A stretch of DNA of 5,873 nt from Thermoleophilia bacterium. GTDB lineage: Bacteria; Actinomycetota; Thermoleophilia; Gaiellales; Gaiellaceae. The notes under the pieces were generated by a model. It did not search any database. It was given only the letters and a program-made list of their open reading frames with translations, and had not been told where the DNA came from. The position numbers and the translations under genes were made by a program. Location: positions 1-5,873 of the forward strand of contig JACVSB010000124.1 in assembly GCA_014534155.1 (NCBI GenBank), read 5' to 3'. Position 1 is the first letter of the stretch; every line of letters begins with the position of its first letter. Positions 1 through 5,873 of this stretch are shown here, one piece after another.

Positions 1-1364
1 AGGTCGATGAGGCGGCGGAACGCGTCGGCCGCGCTCGCGAGGCCGGTCGGCGTGTGGACGACGTGCAGGTTGAAGATGACGCAGGCCCAGGGCTCACGCG
101 CCCACGCGAGGAACGACTCGTCGTCGCGCTCGATGAGGCGAACTGTCCCGTACACGAGGTCGACGCCGTGCGTGCGGAAGTCCCGGGCCGCTTCCCGCAT
201 GAAGTCCGCCAGCCGGTCACGCGGGAGGTAGAGCTCCGTGATCATCTCCGTCGCTCGTTCCGGCGCGTCGGTGACGGCGTCGAGCCACGCGTGGTAGTCG
301 TCGACGTACTCGGTCAGCTGGTGCGCGTCCGAGTCGTAGAGCTGGCCCGAGGTCGAGAGGTAGTGCGTCGAGTAGCGCTCCCAGGCCTTCGCCTTGTCGA
401 CGTGCGCGAGGAGGAGGAGCTGCTTCCAGTCCTCTCGCGACAGCGCGCGCTGGCCGGCCGGGATCGGCGCGTCAACGGCCACGGGCCGGTAGCACGAGAA
501 GATCCCGCGGCGGAGAAAGCCGGGGTCGCCCGGGTCGGTCGCGAACTGGAAGTCGCCGTACAGGAACCGGTCCTCGATCCGTTGCTCGAAGGCGTCGACC
601 ACGCCATCGAGGGAACGGACCTCGACGAGTCGCTCCAACGTGAGGCGGGGCACGAGGCGCAGACGGACCGAATACACGACGCCGAAGAGGCCGTAGCCGC
701 CCACGACGAGCCGGAAGAGGTCGCGGTTCTGGGTCCTGCTACAGGTGACGACGTCGCCCTTCGCGTCGACGAGCGTGAGCGACTCGACGTCGTCGACGAA
801 CGGCTTGAAAGCGAGCCCGCGCCCGTGTGCGTTCGCGGACACCGCGCCACCGATCGAGAGGCGGTCGGCGCCGCTCTGCTTCTGGCGGAACGTCCAGGCG
901 AACCTGGCGCCCTCCTGTTCACGGCGCAGGTACGCGAGGAGCTCGGGCCACTGGAGCCCCGCCTCCACCTCGACCGTGCCCCCCTCCCGATCGAGGTCCA
1001 GGACCCGGGCGAGCGGCCGGGTGTCGAGCTGGACGCCGTCCGCGCAGAACTGCTGCCCGCCCATCGCGTGCCGGCCGCCGCTGACCGAGACCGGCAGGTC
1101 GCGCTCGGCGGCGCGCGAGATCGCCGCGCGGATCGCGTCGAGGGAATCGACCGCGACGATCTCGGCGACCTCCGTCTCGTTGAGCTGCGAATGGACGTCG
1201 TTGACGCGGACGCGCCGTTCGCTCGGCTGCATCCGTCGGCGAGGCGCCTCGGGCATCGACGGCTCCACATCCGAGGTCAGGACGCGGGCCGCGAGCGAGA
1301 GCACGAGCTGCCGGAGGAGGGGGATAGCCGCGAAGCGCACGCGGCGCGGGGTCGTGGTCGGCAT
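1..1364 (-). CDS. FAD-linked oxidase (FAD_binding_4 / VAO-type oxidoreductase), 3' end cut by window edge
   Basis: The reading frame from ATG at 1364 is open to the left edge, giving 454 complete residues with no stop. Residues ~62-240 form a PCMH-type FAD-binding domain. VSVSGGRHAMGG (92-103) is the loop in which family members bind FAD, often covalently through the His (here H99). RLSIGGAVSANAHGRG (168-183) is the second FAD loop, with the conserved GG...HG pattern. FRLVVGGYGLFGVV (217-230) is also typical. Residues ~370-454 belong to the cap domain, and perhaps 50-80 C-terminal residues are missing. Family members (sugar, alditol or lactone oxidases, DprE1-like proteins) oxidise an alcohol on a small polar substrate; the substrate here cannot be told. 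The N-terminus (9-29) is mildly hydrophobic but contains Arg and is not a clear signal peptide. The start is supported by AAAGGAG five bases upstream. The gene is divergent from the kinase. Confidence 0.9.
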   Translation of the reverse strand, partial: MPTTTPRRVRFAAIPLLRQLVLSLAARVLTSDVEPSMPEAPRRRMQPSERRVRVNDVHSQLNETEVAEIVAVDSLDAIRAAISRAAERDLPVSVSGGRHAMGGQQFCADGVQLDTRPLARVLDLDREGGTVEVEAGLQWPELLAYLRREQEGARFAWTFRQKQSGADRLSIGGAVSANAHGRGLAFKPFVDDVESLTLVDAKGDVVTCSRTQNRDLFRLVVGGYGLFGVVYSVRLRLVPRLTLERLVEVRSLDGVVDAFEQRIEDRFLYGDFQFATDPGDPGFLRRGIFSCYRPVAVDAPIPAGQRALSREDWKQLLLLAHVDKAKAWERYSTHYLSTSGQLYDSDAHQLTEYVDDYHAWLDAVTDAPERATEMITELYLPRDRLADFMREAARDFRTHGVDLVYGTVRLIERDDESFLAWAREPWACVIFNLHVVHTPTGLASAADAFRRLID

Positions 1365-1531
1365 CGTCGCTCCTTTCCACCTGGTCACGTAGCCGGACGG
1401 TAGGACGGCCGGGGCGCGGCGACGACGGGGCGCGCTTCGGTCTTCGGTGGGGGGCAACCCTGGCTCCATGCGCGAGGACTCCGGGCTCGCCCCGTTGCCG
1501 TCGCGCGCTCGCTATGTGACGATCTAGGCGA
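1365..1531. promoter_or_regulatory. Divergent intergenic region between oxidase and sensor kinase
   Basis: These 167 bp must hold the promoters of both divergent genes. No strong promoter stands out. The best plus-strand candidate is TTGCCG (1495-1500) and GACGAT (1518-1523), 17 bases apart; it would start transcription almost at the kinase ATG (1532), implying a very short or absent leader. That fits the weak TAGG (1525-1528), the only Shine-Dalgarno-like sequence before the kinase. A perfect 7-bp tandem CTTCGGT lies at 1435-1448. No convincing operator palindrome was seen. Confidence 0.4.
1371..1377 (-). promoter_or_regulatory. Shine-Dalgarno site of the FAD-linked oxidase
   Basis: Read on the minus strand, AAAGGAG lies five bases before the ATG at 1364. 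It is the strongest ribosome binding site in the window and fixes the start of the oxidase. Confidence 0.75.
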
Positions 1532-3307
1532 ATGGACGCACGAACCCGGCGCCTCACGTGGACGGCCGTGACGGCCGGATTCGCCGCGGCGCTCGGGCTC
1601 CTCGCCTACCGGATCCTCTCCAGCGACAACGGCCAGGACGCGCTCGAGGCGGGCGCCCAGGTCGTGGTCGGCTGGACGTTCGTCGGCTCCGGCCTCCTCG
1701 CCTGGTCGCGCCGCCCCACCAGCCGAGTCGGCGTCCTCCTCGCCGGCGCAGGTCTCGCGCTCCTCGTTCGGCGCCTGGAGTACGCGGACGACTCGGCCCT
1801 CTTCACGCTCGGCTACTCGCTCGGCGAGCTCTCGAACGTGCTGATCGCGCACGCGATCCTCGCCTACCCGACCGGAAACCTGCAGACCCGGCTCGAGCGT
1901 GCGGTCGTCGCGGCGGGCTACGTGCTCGTCCTCGCCTTCCCGCTCGCGACCCTCGCCGTCTACGACGCTCGCTCGGCGTGCGTCGTCGACTGCGGTGCGC
2001 CGGGCCGCCCGGAGAGCCTCCTCCTCGTCCACGCGCACGACGGGCTTGCGGGCGCGCTCCCGGACGCCTACCGGATCGTCGTCTTCGGCGTCCTCGGGCT
2101 CCTCTTCGTCGCCCTCGTCGTCCGGCGGTTCGTGGCCGCGACCGCGGCCGGACGCCGCCTCCTCGTCCCGGTGCTCGTGGCCGGTGCCCTCGCGGGGACG
2201 CGCGCGGTACTCGAGGCAGCGGTGACGTTCGCGACGTACTCGGAGCCGACGCGCCAGGGGCTCTTCTGGTCGCAGATGGCCGCGCAGGTCGCGCTGCCGA
2301 TCGCGCTCGTCGTCGGCCTCCTGCGGGCGCGGCTCGCACACGCGGCGCTCGCCGACGTCCTCCCGCAGCTCGACTCGACGCCCCCCGGGGCGATTCGGGA
2401 CGTCCTCGCCCGCGCGCTCGGCGATCCCACGCTCGAGATCGTCTACTGGGTGCCCGAGCGGCAGGGCTACGTCGATGCTTCCGGGAAGCCGGTGTCCCCG
2501 GCTGACGGCTCGCCGTCACGGATCGTCACGCCGCTCTCGACGAACGGCGACCCGATCGCGGCGATCGTCCACGATGAGGCGCTCGCCGACGACCGCGTAC
2601 TCGTCCAGGACGCCGCGGCGGCGGCGAGCCTCGCGCTCGAGAACGCACGGCTGCACGCCGAGGTGAAGGCGCAGCTCGCGGCAGTCCGCGAGTCTCGTGC
2701 GCGGATCGTCGCCGCCGCCGACGCCGAGCGGCGCCGGATCGAGCGCGACCTCCACGACGGGGCACAGCAGCGCCTCCTCGCCCTTGCCCTCGCCCTGCGG
2801 ACGGCTGAGCGGCGCTATGAGGACCGGGGGGACCGCGAGCTCCAGCAAGTTCTCGGCTCGGCGGTCGAGGAGCTCAGGGGCGCGGTCGACGACCTCCGCG
2901 AGCTCGCGCACGGCCTCCACCCCACGATCCTCGCTGAGCAGGGGCTCGGGCCCGCTCTCCGCTCGCTCGCTGTGAGGAGCCCAGTCCCCGTCGAGATGCG
3001 AATGGACGGCGGCCTCGAGGATCGTCTGCCTCCCGACGTGGAGGCCGCGGCCTACTTCGTCGCGTGCGAGGCGCTCGCGAACGTCGTCAAGCACGCGTGC
3101 GCGGCTGCGGCCACGCTCACCGTGAGCCGTCGCGACGGCGCGGTCGCGATCGCCGTCGCGGACGACGGGCGCGGCGGCGCGGACGCCGACGGTTCCGGGC
3201 TGCGCGGCCTCGCCGACCGCGTGGAGGCGCTGGGAGGGCGGCTCGTGGTCGCGAGTCCGGCCGGCGCGGGCACCACCGTGTCGGCGGAGATCCCGTGCGC
3301 GTCCTGA
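1532..3307 (+). CDS. Membrane sensor histidine kinase, HisKA_3 (NarL/DesK-like) type
   Basis: This 591-residue protein should sense a signal at the membrane, autophosphorylate on His and pass the phosphate to the regulator encoded next. Hydrophobic segments occur near residues 9-28, 41-58, 66-80, 91-112, 124-144, 180-198, 209-230 and 250-267, so about eight membrane spans. Residues ~283-375 resemble a GAF-like domain, followed by a coiled helix (366-398). The HisKA_3 dimerisation domain has AERRRIERDLHDGAQQRL (398-415) with H408 as phosphoacceptor. The HATPase_c domain shows EALANVVKH (513-521, N box), DDGRGG (544-549) and GSGLRGLADRV (554-564). The cysteines C150 and C154 sit in the loop between spans five and six. 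The ATG has only a weak TAGG before it; no better in-frame start was found. The stop TGA (3305-3307) lies inside the regulator gene. Family assignment is firm; the signal is unknown. Confidence 0.95.
   Translation: MDARTRRLTWTAVTAGFAAALGLLAYRILSSDNGQDALEAGAQVVVGWTFVGSGLLAWSRRPTSRVGVLLAGAGLALLVRRLEYADDSALFTLGYSLGELSNVLIAHAILAYPTGNLQTRLERAVVAAGYVLVLAFPLATLAVYDARSACVVDCGAPGRPESLLLVHAHDGLAGALPDAYRIVVFGVLGLLFVALVVRRFVAATAAGRRLLVPVLVAGALAGTRAVLEAAVTFATYSEPTRQGLFWSQMAAQVALPIALVVGLLRARLAHAALADVLPQLDSTPPGAIRDVLARALGDPTLEIVYWVPERQGYVDASGKPVSPADGSPSRIVTPLSTNGDPIAAIVHDEALADDRVLVQDAAAAASLALENARLHAEVKAQLAAVRESRARIVAAADAERRRIERDLHDGAQQRLLALALALRTAERRYEDRGDRELQQVLGSAVEELRGAVDDLRELAHGLHPTILAEQGLGPALRSLAVRSPVPVEMRMDGGLEDRLPPDVEAAAYFVACEALANVVKHACAAAATLTVSRRDGAVAIAVADDGRGGADADGSGLRGLADRVEALGGRLVVASPAGAGTTVSAEIPCAS
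3286..3289 (+). promoter_or_regulatory. Shine-Dalgarno site deciding the GTG start of the response regulator
   Basis: GGAG, within the last codons of the kinase gene, lies five bases before GTG 3295. The frame is open further upstream (to 3064), but a receiver domain must begin at about the GTG, giving VRVLIADDS. This site therefore fixes the start and supports translational coupling. Confidence 0.7.
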
Positions 3308-3969
3308 TCGCGGACGATTCCGTCCTCCTCCGGGAAGGGCTCGCGAGCGTCCTCTCCGATGCGGGCTTCGACGTCGTCGCACAGGTCGGCGACGCGGACG
3401 GCCTCCACGCCGCCGTCCGGCGGACGCGTCCCGACGTCGCCATCGTGGACGTCCGGATGCCGCCGACGCACACCGACGAAGGCGCGCGCGCGGCGGCGGA
3501 GATCCGCGCCAAGCACCCCGACGTGGCCCTGCTCCTCCTCTCGCAGGTCGTGGAGGCCCGCCATGCGCTGGCGCTCTTTCGAGATTCCCCGGCAGCGTTC
3601 GGCTACCTCCTCAAGGACCGCGTGCTCGAGCTCGACGACTTCCTCGACGCCGTGCGGCGCGTGGCGCGCGGGGGGACGGCCATCGACTCGAAGGTCGTGA
3701 GCCAGCTCATGGGCGGCGCGACCGCCGACGGCCCCCTGGCCGAGCTCACGCCGCGCGAGCGGGAGGTGCTCGCGCTCATGGCCGAGGGCCGCTCCAACCA
3801 CGCCATCTGCCGCAAGCTCTTCCTCAGCCCGAAGACGGTCGAGACGCACGTGACCGCGATCTTCCTGAAGCTCGGGCTGCGGCCTGCTCCCGACGACCAC
3901 CGTCGCGTCCTCGCCGTCATCACCTACCTCCGCGCCGACGACGCGACGGCCGGCCGGACGACGACGTAG
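3295..3969 (+). CDS. NarL/LuxR-family two-component response regulator
   Basis: A 224-residue cytoplasmic transcription factor of normal family length. The receiver domain (1-~120) has the acidic pair D7/D8, phosphoacceptor D52 in AIVDVRMPP, switch S83 in LLLLSQ, and K107 in GYLLKDRV. All key residues are intact. A linker (~125-147) leads to the LuxR-type helix-turn-helix LTPREREVLALMAEGRSN (151-168) and the recognition helix SPKTVETHVTAIFLKLGL (178-195). It starts at GTG 3295, 13 bases before the end of the kinase gene, so the two genes form one operon and almost certainly one phosphorelay. The start follows GGAG at five bases. Targets are unknown; the divergent oxidase and its own operon are the nearest candidates, by position only. 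An ATG/GTG further upstream in the same frame would add unrelated sequence inside the kinase and is rejected. Confidence 0.96.
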   Translation: MRVLIADDSVLLREGLASVLSDAGFDVVAQVGDADGLHAAVRRTRPDVAIVDVRMPPTHTDEGARAAAEIRAKHPDVALLLLSQVVEARHALALFRDSPAAFGYLLKDRVLELDDFLDAVRRVARGGTAIDSKVVSQLMGGATADGPLAELTPREREVLALMAEGRSNHAICRKLFLSPKTVETHVTAIFLKLGLRPAPDDHRRVLAVITYLRADDATAGRTTT

Positions 3970-4153
3970 CCGGAACCGCGGACGCGGGAAGCGCAGCTCC
4001 TCTGGCCGCGGGCACATTTTCCTGCAGATCAGGTCAGCTCGCCGCTCTAGCCGTGGACGCTCGTGCCCGGGTGTGCCCGACCCTGACGTACCAGTTTTGT
4101 ACCCACGTAGGCCGCACTGCGCGGAATCAGCCAACGCGATCGAGACGACCTCG
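3970..4153. other. Convergent intergenic gap with small inverted repeats
   Basis: These 184 bp separate the ends of the regulator (plus) and the reductase (minus). CCGC-GGAC-GCGG (3976-3987) can form a short GC hairpin seven bases after the regulator stop, but no T-run follows directly; the first T-run is TTTT at 4017-4020. A second element, GTAC-N7-GTAC (4088-4102), is flanked by ACGT at 4086-4089 and 4105-4108 and has TTTT in its loop. A direct GTGCCCG pair lies at 4063-4069 and 4073-4079. Either hairpin might end transcription, but neither is a textbook terminator. No open frame with recognisable homology and no tRNA was found here. Confidence 0.4.
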
Positions 4154-5422
4154 TTAAGCTGCGAGGCCGAGTTCGGCGAGGCGCCGGAAGGAGAGGACGA
4201 CGGCCATCGCCCCCTCCCCAACGGCGCCGGCAACGCGTTTCGTGGAGCCGTGGCGGACGTCGCCCGCCGCGAAGACGCCCGCTCTGCTCGTCTCGAGCGC
4301 GAGCGGGTCCCGGTCGAGCTGCCAGCCGTCCGGTCGCCTCCCGTTGTCGAGGAGATCGGGGCCGGTCACGATGTAGCCGGCCGAGTCAGTGAGGATGCCC
4401 TCGTCAGGGCACCAACCGGTGTGAGGCTGGCCGCCGATGCAGATGAAGAGCGCAGGCGTCGGCCTCGTCTCCTCCTCGCCGTCCGCGTCGGCGAAGCTGA
4501 CCGCCGCTAGGCGCCCCTCGTCTCCATGCAGAGCCGTAACCCGCGTGCGCAGGCGCACGTCGATCAGCGGGTGGCGCTGAATGCGGTCGACGAGATAGGC
4601 GGACATCGTCTTGCCGAGCCGGTCGCCGCGAACGAGCATCGCCACCCGTGCGCCGGCACCGGCGAGATTGAACACAGCCTGCCCTGCAGAGTTGCCCGCG
4701 CCGACGACGACGACGTCCTCACCGCCGAGCTGCGTCGCCTCGCTCCGGCCGGCGCCGTAGTACACGCCGCGGCCGAGCAACTCCTCGACGCCTTCGAGCT
4801 CGAGTCGCCGCCAGTCCATGCCGGTCGCAGCGAGAACTACCGCGGCGCTGATCTCGATGCCGCCGTCGAGTTCGAGGGCGACGCCGACCTCCTCACCGTT
4901 CAGGCGGCTGCCGCGCGCACCGCGGAACACCATCACCTCGGCGCCGAACTGTTCCGCCTGGCGACCGGCAAGACGCGCGAGCTCCGCGCCACCGATGCCG
5001 TCGGGAAAGCCAAAGAAGTTCTCGATCAGAGACGTATGCGATGCCTGCCCGCCGGGGACGTCGCGTTCGAGCACGATCGTCGAGAGACCGTCTGAGGCTG
5101 CGTATACCGCTGCGGCGAGGCCCGCAGGGCCGGCACCGATAATTGCGAGGTCGTAGCTCGAGCGCTTCGGCGGATCGACGTGATGCCAGGCCTCGGCCAG
5201 AAGCTCGACCGTCACCGCCGTATACACCGCGTTCCCGTCGACGACGACGGGCAAGGGGGGATCAGCGAGACCTAGACCCGCGAGGACGCGTGCGGCGTCG
5301 GGCGAGCCCGCCTCGAGCCATTCGTGCGGCTGCGCGACCCTCGTCAGGAAATCGCGCAGGCGATGATGCTCTGGATCGAGCCGTTTGCCAACGATCTGGA
5401 CTGTGGGACGGATGGGGCTCAC
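4154..5422 (-). CDS. Thioredoxin-reductase-like FAD/NAD(P)-dependent oxidoreductase lacking the CxxC pair
   Basis: From GTG 5422 this is a 422-residue cytoplasmic flavoprotein. Residues ~6-82 form a glutaredoxin/thioredoxin-fold-like segment (VQIVGKRLDPEHHRLRDFL, then LPVVVDGNAV) without cysteines. From ~90 a class II pyridine-nucleotide oxidoreductase follows: FAD-binding IIGAGPAG (94-101), GGQ (124-126), IENFFGFP (133-140), NAD(P)-binding VVVVGAGNSAGQA (237-249) and C-terminal FAD motif GVFAAGDVR (382-390). Where thioredoxin reductase has CxxC, this protein reads GVYYGAGRSEATQL (219-232). Its only cysteines are C328 and C338. This matches a known subfamily usually fused to an N-terminal cyclic-nucleotide-binding or receiver domain, but none is present here. 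AGGAT lies eight bases before the GTG. The frame continues upstream to ATG 5662, but that extension is low-complexity Arg/Pro sequence over a tandem repeat, so I reject it. Electron acceptor unknown. Confidence 0.9.
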   Translation of the reverse strand: MSPIRPTVQIVGKRLDPEHHRLRDFLTRVAQPHEWLEAGSPDAARVLAGLGLADPPLPVVVDGNAVYTAVTVELLAEAWHHVDPPKRSSYDLAIIGAGPAGLAAAVYAASDGLSTIVLERDVPGGQASHTSLIENFFGFPDGIGGAELARLAGRQAEQFGAEVMVFRGARGSRLNGEEVGVALELDGGIEISAAVVLAATGMDWRRLELEGVEELLGRGVYYGAGRSEATQLGGEDVVVVGAGNSAGQAVFNLAGAGARVAMLVRGDRLGKTMSAYLVDRIQRHPLIDVRLRTRVTALHGDEGRLAAVSFADADGEEETRPTPALFICIGGQPHTGWCPDEGILTDSAGYIVTGPDLLDNGRRPDGWQLDRDPLALETSRAGVFAAGDVRHGSTKRVAGAVGEGAMAVVLSFRRLAELGLAA

Positions 5423-5430
5423 CGCATGGG

Positions 5431-5435
5431 ATCCT
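5431..5435 (-). promoter_or_regulatory. Shine-Dalgarno site of the reductase, deciding the GTG start
   Basis: Read on the minus strand, AGGAT lies eight bases before GTG 5422, just where homology to the glutaredoxin-like segment begins. It favours this start over the ATG at 5662. Confidence 0.5.
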
Positions 5436-5475
5436 AGGCAGAGGGCGGACGCACTAGGCCCCGCTCCCCGTCCGC

Positions 5476-5542
5476 GAGGACGACATGCCCGCACTTGGCG
5501 GGGCCGGAGAGGACGACATGCCCGCACAGCTTGGCGGGGCCG
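5476..5542. repeat. Two-copy tandem direct repeat, 31 and 34 bp
   Basis: Unit one (5476-5506) is GAGGACGACATGCCCGCAC followed by TTGGCGGGGCCG. Unit two (5509-5542) is the same 19 bases, an extra AGC (5528-5530), then the same 12 bases. Apart from this 3-base insertion and the GA spacer at 5507-5508, the copies are identical. They lie 54 bp upstream of the reductase start. Read on the plus strand they give EDDMPALGGAG and EDDMPAQLGGAE, in the same frame as the transposase remnant further right. They could be paired regulator sites for the reductase, a local duplication, or transposon-end debris. Confidence 0.85.
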
Positions 5543-5622
5543 AGCGGCCGGAGTTACTCGGCGCCAACCTCCACGAGACCTTGGCCGACGGCCCACAGCG
5601 CAGCTGGTTTTGCCGACGACCT

Positions 5623-5873
5623 TCTGCAGCGGTCCATGAACGGGTGAAGACGGAAACGGCAACGCTCGACAAGGGCTACGGCGTAACTCCGGTCTACAAG
5701 GCTTGCGAGCGCGCGGGCACGGTTCTGATCATTCCGCTTCGTCAGACGACGGCGCTGAAGCCCGGCGACCACGGCGCGTCCCCTGCGAGCACGGAAACCT
5801 GCACATTCGCCGGGTCGGATGGGAAACGCAACGCCTCAAAGCGGCGTTGCCCCACCGCGCTTGCCAGCCCGCC
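5623..5873 (+). pseudogene. DDE transposase remnant, 5'-truncated and running off the right edge
   Basis: In one plus-strand frame, TETATLDKGYGVTPVYKACE (from 5653), then IIPLRQTTALKPGDHG and TFAGSDGKRNASKRRCPT, match the middle of a family of DDE_Tnp_1 (IS4/IS5-superfamily) transposases common in Actinobacteria. I recall its usual form as LDKGYD...VIPLRxTPAVKxGDH...FAGxDxKRxAxKWRCPTGEC. The Asp at 5668-5670 fits the second catalytic residue. The first catalytic region is absent: the frame is open only from 5458, and 5458-5622 shows the tandem repeat and no transposase match. After CPT the expected GECxPA appears only in another frame (ACQPA, 5859-5873), suggesting one lost base near 5857-5859. 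The strip 5641-5700 has 36 G/C of 60, against 49 of 60 at 3181-3240, fitting foreign or decaying DNA. Exact IS family unknown. It could be part of a longer damaged element beyond the window. Confidence 0.6.

Noticed and set aside
314..1270. 318-residue minus-strand open frame within the oxidase
   Set aside because: Ser/Arg-rich out-of-frame shadow; the FAD-binding motifs are in the frame starting at 1364.
54..1403. 449-residue plus-strand open frame opposite the oxidase
   Set aside because: Long only because GC-rich antisense frames lack stops; Arg/Glu/Val/Asp-heavy with no motif, while the minus strand reads as a clear FAD oxidase.
1468..1527. 19-codon frame ending just before the kinase, possible leader peptide
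   Set aside because: No clear ribosome site, no run of regulatory codons or attenuator hairpin; chance is sufficient.
1385..2341. 318-residue minus-strand open frame opposite the kinase
   Set aside because: Antisense shadow with biased Arg/Glu/Asp composition; the plus strand has membrane spans and kinase motifs.
3064..3294. Upstream extension of the response regulator
   Set aside because: Arg/Gly-rich out-of-frame reading of the kinase HATPase domain; the receiver domain begins at GTG 3295 with its own GGAG.
3052..4233. 393-residue minus-strand open frame opposite the regulator
   Set aside because: Antisense shadow of the regulator and kinase end, overlapping two well-supported genes, with no recognisable domain.
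4073..4510. 145-residue plus-strand open frame in the reductase 3' end
   Set aside because: Antisense shadow; composition unlike a real protein and the minus strand carries FAD motifs.
5423..5662. 80-residue N-terminal extension of the reductase to ATG 5662
   Set aside because: Arg/Pro-rich, covers the tandem repeat, resembles no receiver or cyclic-nucleotide domain, and GTG 5422 has a usable ribosome site.

Overview
The window is very GC-rich and gene-dense. Leu is mostly CTC and Ala mostly GCG/GCC, and it carries an Actinobacteria-type NarL/LuxR two-component pair whose kinase has the ERDLHDGAQQRL phosphoacceptor motif. This suggests an Actinomycetota chromosome. A deep-branching class such as Thermoleophilia is my guess from the style of the kinase and the transposase; it is not proven by the sequence.

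Layout from left to right. (1) Positions 1-1364, minus strand: the first 454 residues of a VAO/GlcD-type FAD-linked oxidase, running off the left edge. (2) 1365-1531: a 167-bp divergent intergenic region. (3) 1532-3307, plus: a 591-residue multi-pass membrane sensor histidine kinase. (4) 3295-3969, plus: its NarL-type response regulator, starting at a GTG that overlaps the kinase stop by 13 bases. (5) 3970-4153: a convergent intergenic gap with a small hairpin and a short palindromic element. (6) 4154-5422, minus: a thioredoxin-reductase-like FAD/NAD(P) protein with a glutaredoxin-like N-terminal segment. It lacks the CxxC redox pair and any regulatory N-terminal domain. (7) 5423-5873: its upstream region, holding a two-copy tandem repeat, then a plus-strand remnant of a DDE transposase that runs off the right edge and looks truncated and frameshifted.

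The kinase and regulator form one translationally coupled unit and should act as one phosphorelay at the membrane. The divergent oxidase is a plausible target by position only. The two flavoproteins and the paired cysteines in a predicted outer loop of the kinase make a redox-linked theme possible, but that is inference. I see no clearly new system here. The points most worth checking are the CxxC-less reductase next to transposon debris, the tandem repeat, and the kinase loop cysteines. No RNA gene, CRISPR array, or intact mobile element was seen.
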